From: Arenibacter sp. F20364
Lineage (GTDB): Bacteria; Bacteroidota; Bacteroidia; Flavobacteriales; Flavobacteriaceae
Length of the DNA stretch: 35,893 nt
Assembly (NCBI RefSeq): GCF_023015905.1
Contig: NZ_JALKBD010000037.1
Coordinates: forward strand, 1 to 35,893
Direction: 5' to 3'
Made by a program: the position numbers and the translations under genes. How positions within the stretch are numbered: the first letter of the stretch is position 1; every line of letters begins with the position of its first letter. Shown here piece after piece: positions 1-8,363 of the stretch. The notes under the pieces were generated by a model, which was not told the origin of the DNA, did not search any database, and saw only the letters and a program-made list of their open reading frames with translations.

Positions 1-2
1 AC

Positions 3-167
3 TATACGGATGCCCTTGAGAAATTCTTGAGCGACAAGGGGAATGCGGAAAAATTGCTTGCCCAAGGCGAATATAAACGGCTGGATACCGATCCGACAAA
101 AACGGCCGCACTCATGTTAACGGCACAGGTGATATACAATCTAGACGAAACAATTACCAAAGAATAA
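3..167 (+). CDS. C-terminal end of a DUF1553/PSD1-type cytochrome-domain protein (partial)
   Basis: An open frame enters from the left edge and stops with TAA five bases before the next gene. The 54 visible residues end in a pattern (LMLTAQVIYNLDETITKE) that resembles the C-terminus of large secreted DUF1549/DUF1553 proteins, which usually carry an N-terminal planctomycete-type cytochrome domain. The very next gene encodes a DUF1501 protein, the standard neighbour of DUF1553 proteins, which supports the call. Only the tail is present, so no haem motif or signal can be checked. The function of this family is not established; an envelope redox role is inferred from the cytochrome domains of the family. 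Confidence 0.7.
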   Translation, partial: YTDALEKFLSDKGNAEKLLAQGEYKRLDTDPTKTAALMLTAQVIYNLDETITKE

Positions 168-172
168 CAGTT

Positions 173-1633
173 ATGGAAGAAGACAAAACAAATTCTGAAA
201 ATCCGCTAAAGGTAAACCGAAGACACTTCTTCTCCCAATTAAGTGTAGGAATCGGTTCTTTGGCATTAGGATCTTTGTTAATCCCAGATCTTTTTAAAGG
301 AGGTCCTGCGCCTTTGGCGAGTCAGCCATTGGGAATTCCCCATTTTGCCCCAAAGGCCAAAAGGGTCATTTACCTATTTCAATCAGGGGCACCATCCCAA
401 TTGGAGTCATTCGATTATAAGCCCACCCTTGCCAAACGTATGGGGGAGGATTTGCCGGAATCCATACGTAATGGACAGCGCCTTACGGGTATGACCTCTG
501 GACAGGATAAATTTCCTTTAATGCCTTCGGCTGCCAAGTTTTCCCAACATGGAAAAAGTGGCGCATGGGTAAGCGAGTTTTTTCCACATATCGCTAAAAT
601 TGCCGACGAGATCTGTATAGTAAGGAGTATGCACACGGAGGCCATAAACCACGACCCGGCCATCACCTTTTTTCAGACTGGGAGTCAGCAATCGGGAAGG
701 CCCAGTATGGGGTCTTGGATGAGTTATGGTCTGGGTAGTGAAAATCAAAATTTACCCTCTTTTGTTGTGCTTACATCTAGGGGGAAAGGAAATAGCCAAG
801 GCTTATACTCCAAACTTTGGTCCAGCGGATTTTTGGATTCCAAGCACCAAGGGGTGTTGCTGCGGTCTGGCAAGGATCCAGTGCTGTATTTGAATGATCC
901 GGATGGAGTTTCACGTTCCGATAAGCGACATTTATTGGATCATGTTTCCTCACTCAATAAAATGCACCACGTGGAAACCGGAGACGATGAGATAGAATCT
1001 AGGATAGCGCAATATGAAATGGCCTATAGGATGCAAATGTCCGTGCCCGATGTTATGGATATTAAAAAGGAACCAGAATCCATTATAAAATTATATGGGG
1101 AAGAGTCCCAAGTCCCCGGTACCTATGCCGCCAATTGCCTACAGGCCCGTAGGCTAGCTGAGAATGGAGTGCGATTTATACAGTTATACCACCAAGGTTG
1201 GGACCAACACGGCAATCTGCCAAATGAAATGGCCGGACAGGCCAAGGATGTGGATCAGGCATCTGCTGCCCTTATCCTGGATTTAAAACAACGGGGCATG
1301 TTGGAGGACACCTTGGTTATTTGGGGCGGGGAGTTTGGAAGGACCAACTACTGTCAAGGCAATTTTGATCCAAAAAATTACGGTAGGGACCATCACCCAA
1401 GGGCTTTCAGTATTTGGATGGCCGGAGGTGGTATAAAACCAGGTATAACTTATGGGGAAACCGATGAATTTGGATACAATATCGTAAAAAATCCGGTTCA
1501 TATAAATGACTTCCATGCCACGATCATGAATAATTTAGGACTGGATCACGAACAATTGATTTATAAATATCAGGGACGTCGCTTTAGGCTTACAGACGTT
1601 GCCGGTAATGTTGTAAATGATATCTTAACATAG
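173..1633 (+). CDS. DUF1501 family protein, Tat-exported
   Basis: A 486-residue protein with an N-terminal twin-arginine-like signal (NRRHFF at about residues 15-20 followed by a hydrophobic stretch to about 40), so it is probably exported folded. The body matches the DUF1501 family, which has a sulfatase/alkaline-phosphatase-like fold: visible landmarks are GWDQHGN, WGGEFGRT and GRDHHPRAFSIWMAGGG in the C-terminal half, rich in His and Asp that could bind metal. No enzymatic reaction has been firmly assigned to the family. The start ATG lies 5 bases after the upstream stop and the downstream gene starts 3 bases after this stop, so the three are almost certainly one operon. Confidence 0.9.
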   Translation: MEEDKTNSENPLKVNRRHFFSQLSVGIGSLALGSLLIPDLFKGGPAPLASQPLGIPHFAPKAKRVIYLFQSGAPSQLESFDYKPTLAKRMGEDLPESIRNGQRLTGMTSGQDKFPLMPSAAKFSQHGKSGAWVSEFFPHIAKIADEICIVRSMHTEAINHDPAITFFQTGSQQSGRPSMGSWMSYGLGSENQNLPSFVVLTSRGKGNSQGLYSKLWSSGFLDSKHQGVLLRSGKDPVLYLNDPDGVSRSDKRHLLDHVSSLNKMHHVETGDDEIESRIAQYEMAYRMQMSVPDVMDIKKEPESIIKLYGEESQVPGTYAANCLQARRLAENGVRFIQLYHQGWDQHGNLPNEMAGQAKDVDQASAALILDLKQRGMLEDTLVIWGGEFGRTNYCQGNFDPKNYGRDHHPRAFSIWMAGGGIKPGITYGETDEFGYNIVKNPVHINDFHATIMNNLGLDHEQLIYKYQGRRFRLTDVAGNVVNDILT

Positions 1634-1636
1634 TAT

Positions 1637-3073
1637 ATGGCTCAAAAAAATAGTTCTCCTTGGGTCGATTATGTTATATTCGGTCTTACTGTATTTCTTG
1701 TTTTCTGTTTAATTTTTGAATCTTTTATCGATCTTCCAAGCCTTGTAGCCTGGTTGGGACATTGGCATCCCTTGATTTTGCATTTTCCTATTGTGCTCTT
1801 ATTAATGGCTGCCTTAATTGGCCTTTTTAATAGAATAGTGCCCAAGTTATTACTTACAGTTGCCACAATTTCCGCGCTGCTTACGGCGATTACAGGATTC
1901 TTTTTGGGAACGGAATCCGTACCTAAAGGCGACCTCCTTTTTTGGCACCAATGGATGGGGGCCGGGGTGGCTATTTTAGCAGTTGTATGGTATTGGGTGA
2001 GTACCAATCATTTACAACAGACTTATTTGGTGAAAGGAATACAGGTGGTATTGATTATTTTGGTGGGGCTTACGGGTCACTATGGAGGAATGATTACACA
2101 TGGGGAGGACTTTTTGGCGCTGCCCAGAAGCAAGAAATTGGAGAAGATTCCAGAAAATCCATTGATTTATGAGCATATAGTATACAGGGTATTGGATAAC
2201 AATTGTATAGCCTGCCATAATCCGAATAAAATTAAAGGGGAGCTGTTAATGACCAGTATAAGTGAGCTTATCAAAGGAGGTGAAAGTGGCCCCGCTTTGG
2301 TGGTTGGGAATCCAGGAGAGAGTGAACTTATCAGGCGCTTACATTTGCCAATGGAAGATGAAGAACATATGCCGCCTGAAGGAAAAAAACCATTGTCCGA
2401 GAACGAAATACAAATATTGGAACGTTGGATAGCCTTGGGAGCGTCTGATACCCTTAAATTAAGTCATTTGGATAACGATGAGCCACTGGTCGGAATGGTT
2501 AGAAAGATGATGGAGCCCGGTACAACAAATTCATGGGCAAAACTACCCAAGGTGGCGGACAGTACCTTGCAAAATTTGGCTTCAGATTATGTTACCATCA
2601 AAAGGATTGCCAGTAATTCCCAGGCTTTAAGTATATCCGTGTACTTGCCTCCAGAATACGATCCTAAAAATATTACGGATTTAAAACGGATTTCCAATAA
2701 TATCATAGAATTGGATCTGAGTGGAATCCCTATTGGGGAAAAGGAAATGGACTTGGTGGCAATGTGTGAAAATTTGGAATGGTTGGAAATAGATCGCACC
2801 CCTGTAACGGACGCTGAGTTCAAGAAATTAATTGGCAACTCCGGTTTAAGGGTGTTAAAGGCCTATGAAACGGACATTAGTGATGAAAGTGTTGCTGTTC
2901 TAAAGGGTTTCAAGGGTCTTAGAAGTCTTTATGTATGGGAGACCAAAATTTCTGAAGGGGGACTCACTGAGCTGAAAGAAGCATTACCCAATTTACATTT
3001 AGACTACGGAATTGATCCAGAACTAAAAATTGAATTTATAGAGAAAGATACTATTGTGGAGAGTAAAGAGTAA
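1637..3073 (+). CDS. DUF2231 membrane protein fused to a c-type cytochrome domain and leucine-rich repeats
   Basis: A 478-residue protein in three parts. The first 150 residues hold about five membrane helices with conserved histidines (GHWHPLILHFP, WHQW, TGHYGGMITHG), as in DUF2231 membrane domains, where His are suggested haem ligands. Next comes a planctomycete-type cytochrome domain: the covalent haem site CIACH at residues 190-194 and a probable axial Met in EHMPPEGK about 50 residues later. The last 120 residues form a short leucine-rich-repeat region (ELDLSGIPIGEKEMDLV, LRVLKAYETDISDE). The arrangement suggests electron transfer at the outer face of the inner membrane, with the repeats docking a partner. 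It sits 3 bases after the DUF1501 gene and 23 bases before the ApbE gene. Confidence 0.88.
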   Translation: MAQKNSSPWVDYVIFGLTVFLVFCLIFESFIDLPSLVAWLGHWHPLILHFPIVLLLMAALIGLFNRIVPKLLLTVATISALLTAITGFFLGTESVPKGDLLFWHQWMGAGVAILAVVWYWVSTNHLQQTYLVKGIQVVLIILVGLTGHYGGMITHGEDFLALPRSKKLEKIPENPLIYEHIVYRVLDNNCIACHNPNKIKGELLMTSISELIKGGESGPALVVGNPGESELIRRLHLPMEDEEHMPPEGKKPLSENEIQILERWIALGASDTLKLSHLDNDEPLVGMVRKMMEPGTTNSWAKLPKVADSTLQNLASDYVTIKRIASNSQALSISVYLPPEYDPKNITDLKRISNNIIELDLSGIPIGEKEMDLVAMCENLEWLEIDRTPVTDAEFKKLIGNSGLRVLKAYETDISDESVAVLKGFKGLRSLYVWETKISEGGLTELKEALPNLHLDYGIDPELKIEFIEKDTIVESKE

Positions 3074-3096
3074 TTTCGTAAACGGATTTACAATTT

Positions 3097-4113
3097 ATGA
3101 CTATAATCATGTATAGAGCTTTGCATCTGCCTTTTTTCATATATCTTTTTTTCTTTCATTCGTTACTGAAGGCCCAGACAAGGTATGAGTATACCCACCA
3201 ACAAATGGGTACTCAAATTGGTTTGATGTTTTATTATAATGACGGGCAAAAGGCGGATTCCATAGCACAGCTGGTATTTGGAAGGATAGATGAATTGAAT
3301 GCCTCTCTAAGCAATTATCTTCCACAAAGTGAAATCAACCTCCTTAGTAAAAGTCCAAATATGAATGTGGCTGTTAGCGAGGATCTTTTTCAGCTTCTGA
3401 ATATTTCTGTGGACTATTCCAAAAATACCAATGGTGCCTTCGATATTACCCTTGGACCACTGATTGAACTATGGAAAAAAGCTCGGGAAAACAGGCAAAT
3501 TCCTTCAATAACTGAAATAAAGACCACACAACAAAGAACCGGTTCCGGCAATGTGGAATTCCCGACCGGCAATACGGTAAGGTTAAAACAAGAAGGAATG
3601 CAATTGGACGTTGGCGGGATAGGAAAGGGGTTTGCGGCAGATAAGGCGATAAACCTATTAAAAAAGAACGGTATTACTGCTGCCTTGGTAGATATGGGCG
3701 GGGATATCACCGTTAGCGATCCCCCGCCCCATAAAGAGTATTGGGTTTTGGGATTTAGTTATTTCGATAAAAATGGGGAAGAAGTATTCCAAAAAGTAAA
3801 GTTGAAGAATCTGGCAATAGCCACCTCTGGGGATTTATATCAGTATGCCGTAATAGATGGCAAGCGGTACTCACATATCATCAATCCTAAAAATGGCATG
3901 GCGTTAAGTAATAATATCCAAGTAACGGTTGTAGCTGCCAATGGTGGAATGGCAGACGCCTATGCCTCTGCTTTGAGTGTTTTGGGTATTGAAGAAGGTA
4001 GAAAAGTTATCCAGGAAACAACTAATTTAGAAGTGTTCATGGTGGAGGATATCCCTGGAGAATATGAGCAATGGAATAGTTCTGGATTTTTAAATTATGT
4101 GATGGAAAATTAA
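3097..4113 (+). CDS. apbE: FAD:protein FMN transferase (ApbE family)
   Basis: A 338-residue exported protein with a hydrophobic N-terminal signal ending near KAQ (residue 27). ApbE enzymes transfer FMN from FAD to a Thr/Ser of exported redox proteins using Mg2+. Family landmarks are present: the MGTQ start of the mature domain, the DELNASLSNYLPQSEIN segment, DVGGIGKGFAADKAI for flavin binding, and the Mg-binding ADAYASALSVLG near the C-terminus, where a Ser stands at the position that is usually Thr. It follows the cytochrome/DUF2231 gene by 23 bases on the same strand, so it may flavinylate a component of that module; no clear flavinylation motif was found in the visible partners. A second ATG at 3109 is an alternative start. 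Confidence 0.92.
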   Translation: MTIIMYRALHLPFFIYLFFFHSLLKAQTRYEYTHQQMGTQIGLMFYYNDGQKADSIAQLVFGRIDELNASLSNYLPQSEINLLSKSPNMNVAVSEDLFQLLNISVDYSKNTNGAFDITLGPLIELWKKARENRQIPSITEIKTTQQRTGSGNVEFPTGNTVRLKQEGMQLDVGGIGKGFAADKAINLLKKNGITAALVDMGGDITVSDPPPHKEYWVLGFSYFDKNGEEVFQKVKLKNLAIATSGDLYQYAVIDGKRYSHIINPKNGMALSNNIQVTVVAANGGMADAYASALSVLGIEEGRKVIQETTNLEVFMVEDIPGEYEQWNSSGFLNYVMEN

Positions 4114-4132
4114 AAAGAATAAACATTAAATG

Positions 4133-4195
4133 GGTTCCTTCCCCTAGAAGGGGAAGGTGTCCCGGTCCAGGTATAGTGGAGTGGGAAGGAAGGGG
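4133..4195. repeat. Palindromic intergenic repeat element
   Basis: A G/C-biased block stands out from the AT-rich spacer. CCTTCCCCT (4137-4145) can pair with AGGGGAAGG (4149-4157) around a 3-base loop. The same left arm (TTCCTTCCC, 4135-4143) can alternatively pair with GGGAAGGAA at 4183-4191, giving two mutually exclusive folds. The layout resembles short interspersed palindromic repeats common between flavobacterial genes. Only one copy is in this window, so dispersal in the genome is inferred. It could also help end transcription of the apbE operon, although no T-run follows. Confidence 0.5.
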
Positions 4196-4302
4196 TGATG
4201 AACGTTGGAAGAATTGATGTTCTTAGCTATATCCCTTCCGTCTTATATCCTTGAAAAAGTGCACGGATTTATATTGTAATATTGTAGCATAACACTAGTT
4301 AT

Positions 4303-5487
4303 ATGAATACTAAGGACAAAATAAAACAATTGGCCCAGGCACATTCTTCAAAGTTTGTTAAGGTAAGGAGGCATCTGCACCAGCACCCCGAACTTTCCTT
4401 TGAAGAACATAAGACTTGTGCCTATGTGCGGGAACGGCTTTTGGAAATTGGGATTACCGAAATTGAATCTGTTGCCAAAACTGGTTTAATGGCTACAATA
4501 AATGGAAAGGCTTCGGGCAAAACCATCCTTTTAAGGGCAGATATGGATGCCCTTCCCATACAGGAAGAAAATACAGTGGAATATGTTTCCCAAAACAAAG
4601 GGGTAATGCACGCCTGTGGACATGATGTCCATATGACCTCATTATTGTTGACGGCAAAAATTTTATTAGAGCTTAAAAACGAATTTTCTGGAACTGTAAA
4701 ATTACTGTTTCAACCCGGGGAAGAACTCATGCCCGGAGGGGCCACCTTGGTAATGAAAGAGACTGCCTATAAAGCCTTGGGGCCAATTCCCCATTTAGGA
4801 CAACACGTAATGCCCAACCTTCCTGTAGGGAAGGTAGGTTTTAGACCAGGACTATTTATGGCCAGTATGGATGAGATTTATATTACCATTATCGGAAAAG
4901 GCGGACATGCGGCGGTACCTGAAGAATGTATAGACCCTATTCTGATTGCCTCCCATGTAATTGTTGCTGCCCAACAAGTGGTCAGCAGAATGGCATCACC
5001 AAAAACCCCCAGTGTTTTGTCCTTTGGGCGTATAATAGGTGATGGAGCCAACAATGTAATTCCGGACAAGGTAACTATTGAGGGTACTTTTAGAACTTAT
5101 GATGAGGTGTGGAGAACGGAGGCTATTGAAAAACTCACGAAGTTGGTAAAAAGCATTGCAGAAGGGATGGGTGCAGAATGCATAGTAGATATTCCTAGGG
5201 GATATCCCCATTTAAAAAATGACGAGGTCTTTGTCAATTCAATGAAACAGGGGGCAATGGCCTATCTGGGGCCGGAAAATGTAGTAGATCTGGACTTATG
5301 GATGGCTGCCGAGGATTTTGCTTATTATTCCCAACAAAATAAGGCCTGTTTTTATTTGTTGGGAGTGGGGAATACAGACAAGGGAATAACTTCCGGATTG
5401 CATACCCCAACCTTTAATATAGATGAATCTGCCTTGGAAACGGGAGGGGGTTTAATGGCTTGGCTGGCCTTGGAATCACTGGCCTAG
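4303..5487 (+). CDS. M20 family amidohydrolase / metallopeptidase
   Basis: A 394-residue cytoplasmic enzyme of the M20D branch (hippurate, IAA-amino-acid, N-acetyl-amino-acid or diaminopimelate deacylases). The N-terminal RRHLHQHPELSFEE, LRADMDALPIQEEN, the metal-binding MHACGHDVHM, QPGEELMPGG and HLGQHVMP follow the family order, and GGHAAVPEECIDPI marks the small dimerisation domain. In that last motif the His that usually follows the Pro (HAAxPH) is Glu here, which may affect substrate choice. No signal peptide is present. The exact N-acyl substrate cannot be told from sequence. It is separated from the apbE operon by the repeat element and probably has its own promoter. Confidence 0.9.
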   Translation: MNTKDKIKQLAQAHSSKFVKVRRHLHQHPELSFEEHKTCAYVRERLLEIGITEIESVAKTGLMATINGKASGKTILLRADMDALPIQEENTVEYVSQNKGVMHACGHDVHMTSLLLTAKILLELKNEFSGTVKLLFQPGEELMPGGATLVMKETAYKALGPIPHLGQHVMPNLPVGKVGFRPGLFMASMDEIYITIIGKGGHAAVPEECIDPILIASHVIVAAQQVVSRMASPKTPSVLSFGRIIGDGANNVIPDKVTIEGTFRTYDEVWRTEAIEKLTKLVKSIAEGMGAECIVDIPRGYPHLKNDEVFVNSMKQGAMAYLGPENVVDLDLWMAAEDFAYYSQQNKACFYLLGVGNTDKGITSGLHTPTFNIDESALETGGGLMAWLALESLA

Positions 5488-5509
5488 ACCATGATGATTG
5501 TTGCGTGGA

Positions 5510-5683
5510 TAACCTATACACTGGTTTTCCCAAGGTTAAGCTTTGGACCAGAATAGAAAAGACCACCACCACATAGGTAATTGCCAAGAAAAGGTCCCTG
5601 TGCATTTTAGTGGTAAGTCAGAATGCCAAGGCAATGGAAATACTACCTCTTAGTCCACTCCAAGTCATAACTATGTTTTCAAG
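5510..5683 (-). pseudogene. Remnant of a NhaP/CPA1-type Na+/H+ antiporter C-terminus
   Basis: Read on the minus strand, this spacer encodes an excellent match to the last membrane segments of CPA1 cation:proton antiporters: TWSGLRGSISIALAF, then an in-frame TGA at 5618-5620, then MHRDLFLAITYVVVVFSILV and QSLTLGKPVYRL in the same frame. The WxGLRGxISIALA and TYVVVVFSILVQxLT patterns are hallmarks of the family. Nothing upstream continues the protein: another stop lies at about 5684-5686, and the next gene occupies the region beyond. About 58 codons survive of a gene that would normally exceed 400. This is a decayed fragment, not a functional gene. Confidence 0.85.
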
Positions 5684-5766
5684 TTAAGGAGAGAATAAAT
5701 TTTTGGCATTATGACAACCAACTATTGTTTTGTTTACTTTTAAGCCTTACCATTGGTAATTATAGT

Positions 5767-6999
5767 ATGAAAAACTATTGTCCTTACCTTGTTAGTTTTC
5801 TGTTTGTGCTGCTGATCTATGGTATTCATATGTTACCGGTTTCAGATAGTATGTTGAATGAAAACAACACGGAACTTTCCAATGTTTTTTTAGCTTCCCA
5901 AATTAGATATCATCAAGAATTTGCACCTTTTGCCAGACGCCCGTTGACTTCCTTGTTAATTGAGGGTTCCTCAGGTATTTTTGGAATTACCCTAGGGGAG
6001 TCCTTTGTACTGGTAAACCTGTTATTGTTGTTTTTCAGTGGATTGTTGGTATATATCCTTTCCATTGCACTTAATGCTTCCAGGGGTCACGCGATTTTTA
6101 ACCAAGTGGCTTATTTTCTGACATTTTCTATTTTATTTGCGTTTTTTCCACCTGTCTTCAGCTATGATGAGCCTCTGCAATACTGTTTGATTATGCTCAG
6201 TATTTTATCCTTGATCCGTGAAAAGTGGGGGTATTTTGTCCCTTTGTTTCTAATGGCAACCATAGCCCGGGAAAGTACTGTTTTTCTATGGCCGGGTTTG
6301 GTGGTTATTTTTTCTGGTCTTAGTCTAAAGTCTAGGAATATATGGTCTTCAGAAGTCAAAAGAAAATTAGTTCTTCTCTTTTTACCCATTCCCCTATATG
6401 CGATTTATCTGGGTGTGTTTTTATGGGTGACCGGTATTTGGAGGGAAACTTCGGAGGTGGCGGCCAATAGGCTGAGCTGTGCCTTTGAGAACTTTGGGGC
6501 TGTTGCCAATTCCGTTGAAACTCTTGTCTCTTTTTTTGTGGTAATGGGGCCAAGTCTTTATTTTCTATACATGACCAGGAAAGCTAGGGTATTTACCACT
6601 ATGGAAAAAAAGTACGTCCTGTCATTTCTTCTTGCTCTGGCCATTAATACTCCAATTGTAATGACGGCTACTTTGGCCAGGGAAACTAGATTATTTGCCT
6701 TACCACTTGTATTTTTATGGCCTTTGGCCGGGCAATTGTTTGGAAGGGATTTGGCACTTCTAATGAAGCCCAGATTATATTTGGCTTGCTTTAAAGATTG
6801 GAGATATAGTGTGTTATTACTGCTTTTGTCCTTTATGAGTTATGCAGTAGCGTTTAGGTTGTATGTTCCCAGTTTCCCTGCCAAGGATAACTTTTTTAAT
6901 GAATATCTTTTTATACTTTTGTTAATCGTCTCCTTGCACTTTTTGCTTAATATGTTTGGCAATTTAGACTCGAAAAAAGATCAAGTTGGAAAAGGGTGA
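5767..6999 (+). CDS. Multi-pass membrane protein of unknown function
   Basis: A protein of 410 residues when started at the ATG at 5767; the frame is open back to a TTG at 5725, but the ATG gives a normal membrane-protein N-terminus. It has about ten hydrophobic helices spread along the whole length, with short charged loops such as FARRPLTS after the first helix, SYDEPLQY and ATLARETRLFAL. The overall shape (first helix, a conserved-looking periplasmic Arg/Pro loop, then many helices) recalls membrane glycosyltransferase-like or polymerase-like proteins, but no catalytic motif is recognisable, so no function is assigned. It stands alone, converging on the minus-strand MBL gene. Confidence 0.75.
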   Translation: MKNYCPYLVSFLFVLLIYGIHMLPVSDSMLNENNTELSNVFLASQIRYHQEFAPFARRPLTSLLIEGSSGIFGITLGESFVLVNLLLLFFSGLLVYILSIALNASRGHAIFNQVAYFLTFSILFAFFPPVFSYDEPLQYCLIMLSILSLIREKWGYFVPLFLMATIARESTVFLWPGLVVIFSGLSLKSRNIWSSEVKRKLVLLFLPIPLYAIYLGVFLWVTGIWRETSEVAANRLSCAFENFGAVANSVETLVSFFVVMGPSLYFLYMTRKARVFTTMEKKYVLSFLLALAINTPIVMTATLARETRLFALPLVFLWPLAGQLFGRDLALLMKPRLYLACFKDWRYSVLLLLLSFMSYAVAFRLYVPSFPAKDNFFNEYLFILLLIVSLHFLLNMFGNLDSKKDQVGKG

Positions 7000-7098
7000 T
7001 TATCTCTAGTATATTAGGGATACCAAATCTTAAGCCGTAATCCAAGACTTAAAAAGGGATCGAATCAAGTCTGGATAGCTCTATTGTTTCTTAGCTAA

Positions 7099-8091
7099 TC
7101 AATACGCTATAGTTTCGCCTAAGCCGGCATATATATAATCTTCGCCGTAAAAGTTGGTCAAAATTTTAAAGGCGAGATGGCCTGTACAATGTGCGGGGGC
7201 AATTTTATCTACCTTTAATTCATTCTTTATTACTTTCACCAGTTTAGTCGTATGATCCCTATTAAATGGCAGCATATGTAAGCCTCCATAGGCCAAACTT
7301 ATTTTGTCCTGGGTTACCACTTGTGTTTTTCGTATGATATTTTCTATCCCTGTATGCGAACAGCCAACGATAAGCACCTGTCCATCTGCCGTTTTCAAGG
7401 CCAAGGACAATTCAGGAAGATTGGTATTTTTACAAGCCTCTTTTTCTTGGTCGAATCCGCCTTCCACAAAACTTTTTCCAGGATAGCAAGAAAAATATCC
7501 CATATATGATGAATTGGTTGCAATTAACGTTAATCCAGGAAGAATTTCTTTGGAGGATTTTATGTATTCCATGTTAGAATTCCAAAATCTGCCAGTTTGT
7601 TCAACGGTGAATTTGGTGTCCCCGCCGTCAAAATACTGCATACGCGTTGGTAAGGAATCTTTTATCAGCGGTTCTTGACCTGTAGCATCAAAAACTACAT
7701 CGGCACCCCAAAAAATATCAAATGGAAAATAGATTTTTACTGTTGGATTAATTTTTAACAAATAATCAAGTCCGTTTAAATGATCAAAATGTCCATGGGA
7801 GACAACCACTATATCTATCTGGGATAAATCTATATTTAGTTTGGAAATATTTTCCTTGAAAATGTCGGCATTCCCACCAGCATCAAATAGTATGGTCTTG
7901 CCCATATAATTGGTGATACAGGAGAATCCAAAGTCTTTTGTAAGTGTCGGATTATTACCAAAGGCATCATAGAGATTGGTAATTGTCCCTTCCTTTATCT
8001 CCCTAAAGTGACCATTGGATGGCCTAGTGCCAATAAATATAAGACCCAAAAAAACCATTGCACCTAACAGGGCGAATTTCATTTTTTTCAT
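7099..8091 (-). CDS. MBL-fold metallo-hydrolase (COG1237-like)
   Basis: A 330-residue protein when started at the ATG at 8091, which places a typical N-terminal hydrophobic signal or anchor (residues 5-21) at the front; the frame is open to an earlier start at 8133. The metal-binding motif HGHFDH (H99, H101, D103, H104) and later GCSHTGIENI and PAHCTGH identify a metallo-beta-lactamase fold. The order of motifs is that of the dihydropterin-ribofuranosyl-aminobenzene phosphate synthase-related group, whose bacterial members have uncertain substrates. The N-terminal anchor implies action outside the cytoplasm. It is monocistronic, with an almost perfect palindrome about 145 bases upstream of the start. 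Confidence 0.85.
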   Translation of the reverse strand: MKKMKFALLGAMVFLGLIFIGTRPSNGHFREIKEGTITNLYDAFGNNPTLTKDFGFSCITNYMGKTILFDAGGNADIFKENISKLNIDLSQIDIVVVSHGHFDHLNGLDYLLKINPTVKIYFPFDIFWGADVVFDATGQEPLIKDSLPTRMQYFDGGDTKFTVEQTGRFWNSNMEYIKSSKEILPGLTLIATNSSYMGYFSCYPGKSFVEGGFDQEKEACKNTNLPELSLALKTADGQVLIVGCSHTGIENIIRKTQVVTQDKISLAYGGLHMLPFNRDHTTKLVKVIKNELKVDKIAPAHCTGHLAFKILTNFYGEDYIYAGLGETIAY

Positions 8092-8234
8092 TTTATGACG
8101 TTTAAATGTAAAATTCAAAAGGGAGATGCTCAAATACTTAGGGAGGGAGTTGGCCCAATTTTCTTGTTAGAGAATAGAGTCTATTAAATGTAGCTATTTT
8201 TTAAATATAACATATTAAAACAGCGCCGTAAATT

Positions 8235-8252
8235 ATTCTGTTCGAACGGAAT
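8235..8252. promoter_or_regulatory. Near-perfect 18-bp palindrome, candidate operator
   Basis: ATTCTGTTCGAACGGAAT reads the same on both strands except for one pair (T39/G48 in the last two digits of the coordinates). It lies in the 270-base spacer upstream of the minus-strand MBL gene and downstream of the gamma-glutamylcyclotransferase-like gene. The symmetry and position fit a dimeric regulator site for the MBL gene; there is no other evidence for binding. Confidence 0.3.
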
Positions 8253-8363
8253 GATTCCATATGTAATGGTTTGCTGGGCAGTATTTTATGCTCAATATAG
8301 GAATTAAAATAAGCGTTCATTATTCTTAAGTATACGAATAGGTGTTTCGTAATCCTGTAAACC

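Noticed and set aside
518..748. Antisense frame inside the DUF1501 gene.
   Set aside because: Shadow of a confident coding region; composition has no protein-like motif.
5414..5605. Minus-strand 63-codon frame with membrane-like residues.
   Set aside because: Only its first half is antiporter-like; the rest is antisense to the M20 gene. It is reported as a relic, not as a gene.
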